A stretch of 64,000 nucleotides of DNA. It comes from Branchiostoma belcheri. Its lineage: Eukaryota > Chordata > Leptocardii > Amphioxiformes > Branchiostomatidae. The notes beneath the pieces were generated by a model. That model did no database searches and was not told the DNA's origin. It saw nothing but the letters and a program-made list of their open reading frames with translations. The stretch lies in the NCBI RefSeq assembly GCF_001625305.1, contig NW_017803909.1, positions 4,830,260 to 4,894,259 on the forward strand, given 5' to 3'. The translations under genes and the position numbers were made by a program. Below are positions 24,401 through 36,400 of the stretch, one piece after another; positions within the stretch are counted from its first letter, which is position 1; every line of letters begins with the position of its first letter.

Positions 24401-27400
24401 AGGAAATCCAGAGCACCAAATGAATGACATTGCTTCCATCATGTCTTTTGAAAAACGACTACAAAGTTAGTGAAAACAAGACTTGTATCTAGTATAATCT
24501 ACACTTATTAAACTAACAAAACACATACACATAAATAGGACAGGAGAACAGCATTTCTCAGAGTAAGAGAATATGCCGATAGACTTTTGTATTAGCCAAC
24601 ATTAGTCCTACTGAGCCATGCATCCTCCTTGCAGTCTACGCGATCCTCATCAAAGGGTGAGATGTTTCAATCTGTGTTCTAAACACTGGACACATTGATG
24701 TTTTCAGTAACATCTACTGTGTTCCAGTTCCAGTAGTACCCAGTTACTGTGCTCTCCCACAGCCAGGTTTCAGGGAAGATGGAGCGTACTCTTGACACCT
24801 CCATCAGACGGTCATCGTCCAATCGGATCTCATCGGGCCCCATGCCTGCTACTGCTACATCCATGAAGGCCGGCCTGATGGCATCGTAATCATCATACTC
24901 TACATGATCATACTCCATCCCGGGCCAGTCTTGTGTTTGTGGGGGGATAGAAATTCATCATATGTATGAACTTTGAGTTGGTTTCTAGGACAATCTAGGT
25001 CTTTATAAGTCATGTAGTGAGAAACTGAAACTTATGTACAGTCAAATGGTTCCAACCAGTTTCTATGTTCCCTGTACATGTAGTGCATGACTGTAATGGA
25101 TTACAAATATCAACACCTTTGGGCTTGGGAAAGCACCTCAGGTCATACTAGTTACTGTGGAATTCCAGGCAGCAGAGAAAGGCTCGTGATATTGAAATGA
25201 ATGTTGAAGAATTGTCCCTGTTTGTGGCAGCATAAAGTAAACTTCATCTGTCCTGTTTGAGTCACATTCCCAACACCCCTTTGTTTGAAACAACCTGAGC
25301 AGACATAACAATTGCAGTTTGGAGAATACGTTTCATTCATGATCATGCCTCCTTGCTGGGAGCAGAACCTCTGATTTTGATTGGCATATTGGGGGCAAAT
25401 CAATTTTTTCAGAACAGTCACATGTAGCAATAGTTGAGGAATTGTCAAAGGCAAGAAATTGGTTCAAATCAATGGATATTTATCTTTCATTCCCAAAACG
25501 TCTACCATGTTTTTTTGATTCATTGGAACAAGAATGTTGAGAATCACTGTTACAGTAATGATAATTTATATGATGATCCTGGGTAGGATTGGTGAAATTG
25601 TTTGGGATGTTTTTACCCAGATCTTGTAGTGTTCCACAGCCAGGTTTCAGGGAAGAAGGATCGCACTTGTTTGACCTCCTGCAGAGCAGTGCCACCTCCA
25701 TCCATACTTTGTGAGGGATCCATGACACCAGCAAGAGACTCTCCAACCAACATTGGAGGTTGTAGAATGCCGTCTTCTAATGCCACTGGGTGTATCCCCC
25801 ATTGCCACCCTTTGTGTCATGATAAAATTGGCTGTTTGAAAGGAGTATACTCTACAATGTCCACAATTGTCCCATGACTTAGTCTGAGTGGTCGCACTTC
25901 AAAAGCCACAGACCAGTTTCTTTGAAAGGAGTATTATATATACCAGTAGTTTCATTTCCATGAGCCTTTCAATGAGCATTATTAAACTAATAATCAATCT
26001 ACTTTTTGCACTGTCACTGAATTGCATGTCAAAGACTATTGCCTGCCACCAAGAATGCCACAGTCAATAATGACTGAATCTAAAGATGAGAGGTATGTTC
26101 CAATATGACACATTGATGTGCTGAGTAACAGCTTCTGTAGCCTGCTACTGTGCTCTCCCACAGCCAGGTTTTGGGGGAAGGACCGCCATCAGATTGTTCT
26201 TGTCTAATCAGATCTTATTAGAGAAGGAATGTCCATGAAAGCCGGTCTGATCACATCATAATCGACATACTCTACCATCCTTGAACAATCACTATCAATT
26301 TGATGTACCAGGAAACACGAGCTGGTAACTTGTTCTCCATAGGACCATACATGTATGTGACCCTCTGTATGAACTCTGAGTGAAGTCCATGTTTTACATT
26401 CAACACTTGAAATGGAATTTGCTTTAGCTACCTGTGTGATGTATACCAGGTAATCTTTGTGGTTGGTACCAGGCAATTTTTGTTTGTGTTGACACAAATA
26501 TTTCTAGGAATCAGTGGACAGGGACAGACATATCAGGGAAGGAGAGTACAAAAATTGGATCAAATTAGTGACATTTGTCATATTTCATTCAAACTTTGGT
26601 CATTAGATACATTATGTTTGAACCTGCCTGTTGTCAATTTGTCTGATTGAAGTTTTGTTTCCGAGAATCACTTCATTAACTTGCTGATCCTGAGAAAGAT
26701 TGGTGGAGTTGTTCGGGATATGTTTTCAAATTTTACCCTGATCTTGTACAGTTCCACAGCCAGGTTTCTGGGAAGAAGGATCGCACTTGTTTGACCTCCT
26801 GCAGAGCAGAGCCACCTCCAAGATCCATTACAGGACCCACTCCACCAGCAAGGGACTCCTGCACCATTCCCAAGTCAAAATCTGCCACTGGTAGTATTCC
26901 CCATTGCCACCCTTTGTATCATGACAAAACCAATCTTTCATCAGCCAAACATCAGTTTTTAGGTCATCTGTTTTGACGTCGTGCCACAAAGGAATTGTCC
27001 TCAGACTTTTAAGAGGTAGAAATCAAGTCGTCCTCAACCTGCCACATCAACAGCTGATGCAGGCTCTATAAGATCATAAGTTATCACGTTGTTTCCATTC
27101 AACCCACTGTCACTTTGCAAATCAAGAGCCACATAAAATTCCACCTGCCACCAAAGTCATGGTCAAAGAACAAATTCAGTAAGCTGTTATGTTCTCTCAG
27201 TACCAAGTCTTCAGGCATGTCCAACCAAATCTTGCTACTTCCACATCCTCCTCCAAGGATGTTTAGTCTGGACTACCAACTCAAGAGAGTCCTGCATGGC
27301 TTTATGTTCAGATTGCACCCCTGGGCCTTTTAATAGGTAACACTTGTAGTGGTGTGTGAAATACATACACATTGGAAAGGGACAGGCAAAGCAAAAGGAT

Positions 27401-30400
27401 GCTAAAATCCAAGATTGATACATTTCATTCAAACTGTGATCAATCGTTTAAAGATCAATTGGTCATAATTGCTGCATCATATGTCTTCTTTGATTAAAAA
27501 TTTGGTCCTGAGAGTCATAAATATTGTTTATTGGGTGATTTTTGGTAGGATTGGAGTTGTTTGGGATGTTTTACCCAGATCTTGTACAGTTCCACAGCCA
27601 GGTTTCAGGGAAGAAGGACCGCACTTGTTTGACCTCCTGCAGAGCAGAGCCACCTCCACCTCCACCAATCACAAACTCAACTTCACCACCAGCACCAGCA
27701 GCCTCCAACTGAGGTCCAAACATTATGTTGTCTAGCACTCCCGGAAACGGGCCACCACCAAAATCCCACCCTTGGAGTCACAATAGAAATGGTTTGAGAA
27801 AATGTTCTTCATGACTAACCTGCTACCTCACAGAGAACCAATAAGGAAATAGAATTTTTGGATGATGGCAGACCGTTTTTAGATGAAGACTTTAAGATAT
27901 ATAACTTAAGTCTAATGAGTTCATCTTTTCTTGTGGAATACTATTTACAAGTATTCAAAACATCATGTTCTATTTTATGATATGAGCTGAAGGCTAAAAC
28001 AAAAATTTAAAGAGAATATAGCACAAGGCTGGTATTTTAGAAGATTGTGACACCCTCCAAAGTTCAATAAAAAAATTACACTGTGTATAACCTGGAACAC
28101 TTCAGATCATCAGACCAAAAATGTTGAAATTAGAACATTTTTCTGATACATCATTATCAGACTAGTTTGGCACATTTGGTGGCAGGTGTTGCGTCTTGAT
28201 TTGCAAAGGAACAGTGCAAAGTTATTCAATATTAGCACAGCAATTCTTGCTCATTGCATCCTTATACACGTAATAAGATCCTCTAGCATCATCCCAGCTA
28301 TCCCAGATGCTTAATAATTTATATCAGATTCTTGAGACACAAAATCATGGTGGCAACACATACAAAAACAAAAATAACACAACAGGACAAACAATCAGCT
28401 AGTAAGTTAATAAAGGCACATAATAATTCTTTATAAAACATACTGTCTTACATTATGAATCATAACTATCACATTTTAATCTATGCCAACTTTTGTGCAA
28501 AATCCCAATTTTACAGAACAACCAAATCTGTTCTATAGATGTCTGATCTACATTAAGCAAATCAAAACTGATTTTCAAAAAGCAAATCATTGATAGACAT
28601 AATAGGAATGGACTTACAGTAGTCAGGTTGTTTCTGGAACACCAAGGCATCTGTGATGACAATCACACCAGCATTCTGGATAAGAATCGGGTTTAAAAAT
28701 CACAATTTACTCCAGGTAAAGTAAATCATGATAGTCCTTTTTTTCTTCTAACTACAAAATCATCACACGGTTCACACCCCAATATATGTATTTCAACCGC
28801 AAACTGAAAGACATCACATCCTCTTGATTCTCACCTTATGGCAAAATCTAAGTTCCGTAACTTAAAGGATTTTTAGTAACTAGGATAACCAGATGACAAG
28901 CAATAATGTTCCCTTCACAAGTGATAGCATCAGGAAATGACATCCAAAGATCTCTCAAGCTATCAACAAATCAGAACAGCACACCAACAGGACCATCCAG
29001 CATGAATTTAGCAATCAAATCAACTTTTAAATGATGATCAGAACAATTTTTGAATGGTGATCAATGCAAGTTGATGGGGTGGTGAGAGATTTCCAAGTAA
29101 CTTGTAGTACCTCAAACACACTGTGTGCATCTTCACCAGATGTCGGCATGGGCCACCAGATGGACCTCTTGCGACGGCGCCACATGATTTCTGGTCCGCC
29201 TGAGTTTGAGCTGTCCTCAGCAGGATCGTACTGGTCAAGCTCAGCCAATACCTGCAGTACACAAACAGGACATCATGCTCATGACCACTGCAGAACCATT
29301 GCACTTGGTCAAGGGCCAGATGCAAAAAAAAGAAATAGAGAATTGGATGATACAAAGATTCGAAGTCAACATTTATGACTGAAAAGGAAAATGGCATTTT
29401 TAGGAACAGGCAACTTGTCGGTGAGTTAGTTATTACCAGTATCTTATACTAGATATCAAATGGGAGCTCGGCCAATGGAAGTAAAGTAGGACACCTGTTT
29501 GTTAATTTTCTTTATACTGTACCTTTAGTCAATCTCAACAAAACTGTGTATGATACGATGTACCTTTTGTTAATCAAAATGATAGAACATAGAGTGAAAA
29601 ACTTAACATGCTGCAATTCAATATAATAAGGTCGTGATAGAGCATGATCATGCTCACCTTGTCCTGAGTGATGTCGTTGCCACTTGCCAGGAGCAGGACA
29701 CTCTGGTCCACCGTCAGCAGAGCCACCAGTGAGTCAGGGTCAGCACGAACTGTCACAGCGATGTCCTCCGCAGGCTCCGCACGGTCCTTGTCATAGCTCA
29801 GGGAAACCTGATGAACAGTAATCACAATCATCATGACTTTCCTGGAAGTGTTACAGATAAACCTATCAACACTCTCTTGCATTGTATTTAATTTAGTGGG
29901 ACCTGGCCCTGAGGCTGATGACTGACAGACCTGTAGGTCTACAGGCGGCTGGGTGAGGGTTCTCTTTGGCTCATCTCATTTTATTCACATTTGGCCACTT
30001 TTTGTGTCATGCACTTTTCACTGTGAGCATAATTTTAGCTATACTTCAATATACCATGAAAGTTCATATTATAGTGCAGGACAGCACACCTGGTTCTCAA
30101 AGGCTCCCTTGACTGTATACGACAGTCCATCGTTGCAGATCTCTCCTGTGTCAGTCATCCAGTACACCACCATACGGGAGGAGGGGGCCATCTGGGCGTC
30201 GGTGGGAACAGTGAAGGACTTCAGCGTGTCTTCTGGAGTCACATCAACCCTGCCTGCCACCACAATGTTGCCTCTGGACAGGACCTGAAAAGGGTGGCAT
30301 TATCGTCACAATGTGTCTCTATGTAGTAATCATTACATACTACAACCTGAGTTTAAGTTCATCACTATTAAACCTCATAGAAAACAGGTATGAACCCAGA

Positions 30401-33400
30401 ACCTACAGACAATACAGGTTGGCTGTAAAGACATGTTTGACACTGAATGAACATAGACAAGAGGCTATCTTTTTACATGATACTTTCCATACTATGGATT
30501 AAAGACAAACTAGATGGCCTTTGATGGCAGAATTTGTACTCTACATCCTACACAATCCTACACGATTTTAGATGACTGATGAATTTAAAAAAGCATCAAA
30601 ATACATGTATTGGACAGAACATCAGTACTGTGTTATTTTACTTTCTACCCTCTGTGAGCTCACCTGGTAGGAGAAGTAGGCAATGGGAGTGGTACTCCTG
30701 ACTGTGAACTGGGCAGTTTCTCCGGCCTGTGGTAATAAACAATAAATGTAACATGTTGGCATGAAAAACTGAAGAGGACTCATTTTTACCCTTAGCCTCA
30801 ACTTTTTTTTGGAAAAATGGTTCTTTTCAAATCTCATCTGAACAAATAAGCAACACAGACAGAAAGGATACATTAAGTATATGTGGCTTACCGTGACCTC
30901 TGGAGTGCTTGTAGTGACCTGGATGTAGCTGCTGGAGGGTGACTCTGCCTTGTTGGCAGTATGCGAACTTGCTGTCTCCGACATGTCATTGTACGTTACC
31001 TGTAAAATTCACAATGCAGGTGCATCTTTAATGAAATTATAATGTTCTTCCAATAACACTGAATTGTGACAAGAATTTCAGACATTTAACATTTGAAGAC
31101 CCAAATCATCAGAGAGTGAACCCCAACTTACACTAAGTGACACAGAGCTTGCCGTAGAGGGCACATCCATGACTATCTTGATCACCCCTGATGAAGGAAT
31201 GGTAAGCTCCTCTGCAGGAGGGGGTGTTGGGCCGTCATAGCCATAGCGCTTTGTCAGAGTGACAGGTCGGGAAAGATCCATTCCAAGCATGGGGGTGCCA
31301 TCATGGTACGATGTCCTCACCTGTAAGTTAAAAAAACAAACATAATAAGACATACTCAATGTGCTGCCTGGGTTGTATCTGCTACTAACCCATGAGACAA
31401 CAATGCCATAATCATACTGTTATGTCAAAGGGGCTTGAACTGAAAATTAGATACATAAAAAGTAGAATACATACGTAAGCAGTATACTGAAGCCCTGGTT
31501 TGAAGTTGTCAGGTGTGTTGAAGAACTCCAGCTTGTACTTGGTCTGTACCAGGTCCAACTCTTTCGTAGCCTGCTGTGTATTTCCTAGTAGCATGAAGTA
31601 GAAATACTTAGACATAAGCTTGTTCTTAGCCTAACCATTAGAATATATTCTGTATACTCACAGCACATAATATGATGCTGGTTGAGAGAACAACAGAAAG
31701 CCCTCTGGTAAATCACAACAGAACAACATGAATGTTATTTTCACTACAAGTAGCACACTAACCAAATGTCTTAAGAAGGCATCACTAGTCACATGATGCT
31801 TTAATACATACCAGTGAGACCCTCTGTCACCTCTACAATCAGTTCCAGTTGGTAGCCACCATAATACAGATCTGTGTAATGATACAGGCCCTCAATGTCT
31901 CCACGAGAGAGCTGGAAACTTCCACTTCCATCAGTCAGCTGAAACACACAGTTACTGTGAGTCTATGACAATATAATTTCCTTTCATTGAGAATTTAGCG
32001 GAAAATTGGGGTGAAATGTTATTCAGGGTTTATAACTATAGTAATTGCATCAAGTATTCAGGGCATATGTATGGGAACATATACTACAATATCAAAGATG
32101 AATAGAACAGTAACACAACTAGAATAGAAATTGTATGTTAACATGTGTGTAACACGTTACAGAAACAGCACACACATAAAAGGGAACCTTTTCTATTGCT
32201 GGTTATGAGAAGTAGCGACTTACATCAACAGGACGAAGTTCAATTCTATTGTCAGTTGGCCTAAAGGGACTGCCTGGATTCCTCAGCATGGCAGTCACCT
32301 TCCCCTGACCTTCAACATTCTTTCCATACGTGTATCTGTGTGTAAAATCAAACAAGCAAGTTAGTTATATAAAATGTAGGATACACTTCTAGTCTTCTAA
32401 CCTGGGTAATTTTGAAACTTGTACATCCCAGCAAGGTGTACATTACACACAAGTCTGCTTCATGAGAAGAGTGCATTTTCAAAGAGTCAGTTCCAGAGTT
32501 CCTGCATTTTGTTTCACATACTTGTAACTATGTTTTCTTTATTCATTACACCTTACATGGAGAAACTCATCATGAGATGTGTTCATGAGAAGGGCAACAG
32601 TTACATTCGTGAGCTAGAAGAATTGTTAGCATTATAGTTTATCCTTTATGTTAATCTACAATGTATGAATGTCATGAATGTCAGGGCTGTGATTCCACGA
32701 AAAGAACTTTAAGTTCCATCTGTGAGGCACTTACTTGGCATTGAAGGTGCCATGCAGGTTATCCTCGGTTTTGATAAAGAATGAGTTGGTACTGATGGTC
32801 ACCTCAAACTTGGGAAGGACTGAGAAAATGATATCAAACATCAATCAGATACAAAAGTTATACATAAATCACTAGCAAAATAATATGATCTAGAATCATT
32901 GTTCTGCTCTCTTTGCTGCAGAATGTTGGAATACCTAGTATGTTTATCATGTATACACGTAATTGTACAAACAGCATCCTTTATCTCTTCATCCTTCCCA
33001 CTTTCCACTACACAGACTTAAATGTGACATGACTACTCTACTGAACCTGGTATACGGTACAGAATAACTATAAAATACTGTATGAAACCTAAGTCTCACC
33101 ATACTCCTCCACACCAAAGGGCTGCTCAACCTGATCTCCCTGAGGACAAGACAACAACAAGACTATTAGTAATGATAGATACCAAGCTGTGCTTGGGGGG
33201 TTAGGGCCAGTACAACTACTAAATAATGTATCAAGTTCTGTTATTAATGACATCTAGGTAATAATGTATAGTAATCAAATTTGTAGACTAGATTGGTGGA
33301 AAATATGTGACAAAGATACATAATAAAGATATGTGAGGAAATTGGTGAATTAAATACATTGTATACACTTAACGTTCAACATTGTCTCACACTGTCACAA

Positions 33401-36400
33401 CTATGCCTGTGCACATATTGAATCAAACAGCTGAGCCATATATGAGGAACATTATAATAATTATATTATGCCTTGCATAAAAGTGATAAATGTGACCTGT
33501 CCACTGTCACCTTGACAGAGACACTTACCCCAGACATGGCTACAATCTTCCACTCTCCCAGAAGTGGCTGATCAGACAGAGGGAACTGCTTCTCTACCAA
33601 GCCATCATCATTCTGCAGTCCACGCCACTGCACTATCTTGTTACCTTGTGGATCCTAAAATGAACAAATTGTCACATTTTTCATTTACAAAAGGTACCAA
33701 AAAAGTCTACATTCTTTGTTTCATTGTTCCATGAATTCAAAACTACAACTTGTTTCAATTCAGTTGTTGATTTTGTCTGTACCAGTGTTTCCGCCAGAGG
33801 GCCGTCCACCCGTCATATGACGGCCTGGTGTCGTTTTGGACGGCCTGAACTCGGACAGAGGCCGTCCTCTTAAAAAATTTCGAGACTCGGAAAAATCAGA
33901 GAAATTGACAGTCTTTGTTTTGTTGCTGTAGACGAGGACGCCGTCCAAGGCAAGAAAGACACACGTTGTTTGTTTTGCTATTGTTATCATGCTGACGAAC
34001 AATAGACGTCGGCGCCTTTCGCATACGTTAATCTCATTAAAACCCGTTTTTCAAGTCTCCATCCGGTAAAATGTATCCACAAACATTTTTCCTCGAACAG
34101 AATCATTTCGGATGTGAAAATTCTCTTTTGGGAGTTATGTTTTTGTTTTTGATGGTCTTGTAGCGGGAGGGTTGCATGAAAATCCACGCCGCAGTTCGCT
34201 ATCCACGCCGCGGTTCGCTAACACTTCCGGCTTGCTTGAATACGCGAAAGGCACCACAAATCGGCATATGAATGCATACAATTTCCCAAAAATTCTTCAT
34301 AATGAATTTCGTGGCGTGGAATGTTACTAATTAGCGGTAGAAACACCGTAGAAAGTAGCGTAGTGTAACTCTCTTCGCCAACAAACAAATTCTGCAGCTA
34401 TGCCGGCAAAGATGGCTCTATCCAATCAGAGCGCAGGTCATATGAGGTCAACCAATCAGAGCGTAGAGTTCACGCTGCTACTTACATATTAATGACAAAA
34501 TGGCGCGTATTTCCTTCTCTCCGGCGAGGTTGAGAATGTGTGCTGCGAGTTCATTTTTCCGGCGATTTTCTGACTTATAACGCTGATTTTTCGCACGCTA
34601 CGATCACGCTACCATTTGACACTGTACTGGAGACAACAGATGAGTGATCATTTTACAATCAAGGAGCATTTTTGTTGAATGAAACAGCAATGAAAGCTAC
34701 GATACAGCCATTTTTTTTGCAAAATTTGTCTCGTGTATGAGAGATAAGATGACGTTTCTTTACATGTTTTGACGTATTTTTGGCTTAATATCAACTAGTA
34801 ATTCGTAGCGAAAATGTACGGAAGAAGTATGAGTACGAACGAAGCAAGGCTCTTCACTATTGAAAATCCGGCTAGCGCGGGCGCTACCGGAGGTTATAAT
34901 TAAATGATGCCGATGTTTGGAGTTTTGCAGCAGAGTTTTGGTTTTGCAACAGTATAATTTCCTGACGATACATTTGCCATCTGTAACAGTGTTTTTATGT
35001 CAATACAAAAAAATGTGGAATGCTTGTGGACAGTTTCAACTTGTAAACAAGTGTAAACAAATGCCCCGCCCCCTCAGTTAATTTTCGCGACGTGTTCACT
35101 AAGTTACTGTAATTAATTTTCGCGACCCGGCCCTTCCCAACTGGACGGCCTCTCAGCTGCAGTCTGGCGGAAACACTGGTCTGTACTTTACATCACTTCA
35201 TTCTACATTTTAATTTAAAATATTTTTTCCTCTAACTACAGTGGATACTCACAAATATGTCAATGTCAAATAGTTCCTTCTTGGTCTTCAGCTCTGCATC
35301 CACAGCAAGGGCCCTCATCTTTACTGTTGATACAAAGAGATCCAAGTTATCAGCAGGTAAACTTGACATTCACTACGTACATGTACATTTGGACCTTGCT
35401 TCTCTACTAACAGAGTGCATAGCGATCCCTTGTATCATAAATACAACTTGTTTTCTGTGAGACACTTTGTAGGACAATCTCAACCTTGACAACAGCAAAA
35501 ATTGTGGCAAAGGAAAAGTTTGGGAGGTATTAAAGGGTGAGATAGTAAGGTTACTTGTAGACATGTGCATACAATGTACGTATGCCAAGGTACATTTAAT
35601 GTTATTTTTCCCATTCTACCTGTCTGTCCAGGCTTGTACTTTCCCTTGTCAGTCTGTACAAAGATGGAGGAGGACTTGGAGTTGAAGGTCAGGTCCTTCT
35701 CCTCAGTGAAGGTCAGCCCACCGGTGCCCTCCACCTGCAGCTTGTAGGCATTGCCTGCTGTCAGATCTGTGGGAACCTGGAATAAAACAGAGTATCACTG
35801 TCAGACTTCAGAACAATTTGTCACTGGTAAGCTTCATAAACAAAGAATTTCCATGTTTTATCTACTAGTATTTCTATATCTATTTCTATAACCAAATCTT
35901 TATACCTTGTAATGACAACTAGTATCATAATGTAGTAAGTTTGGTAAGTTTGATTCTGCAGGGAGTCACTCATGGTTGAAATGTGTATGCTTGACAACCT
36001 AATACTTACTATCTTTCATCTACACGTATCTATTGTGAGTTCGCTACACCTGTATCATAGTGTGCACACTGACAAGGGCCTGGCAATTTAATGACAGTGT
36101 AACATTTTATATGACAGTGTAACGTATTATCATATTATATGTAAGTGAAATATGTCATAATAAAAGAACATACTGTGATATGTGTGCTTACCTACATTTA
36201 GGCCACACCAATTTAATTTGTTGGTTCTCGGATTCGCCTCTTCGTTTTTTTCTGATTTGCAAAAAAAAAAAAAATTTGATTCTGGTCCTGAATCAACTGA
36301 AAAATGCTCATATTTTGCCCCCAACAGTTGAGGAAAGTCCTTTTCTTCCTAGTTGTTACAGTTTTCCCATCTATCATTGCAGTGGTTTGATTAAAAGTTC

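Noticed and set aside
19126-27770. Array read as several separate CD109 genes or pseudogene copies.
   Set aside because: Only the bait exon is repeated. Constant exons on both sides occur once, and all cassettes share splice phase, so alternative exons of one gene explain it better.
19126-27770. CRISPR-like or satellite array.
   Set aside because: Units are 0.5-1.5 kb apart, have splice sites and open frames, and lie in a eukaryotic gene.
33760-34002. 80-codon minus-strand frame overlapping the left end of the hAT element.
   Set aside because: It reads through the terminal inverted repeat, has no family similarity, and is not needed by the CD109-like exon chain.
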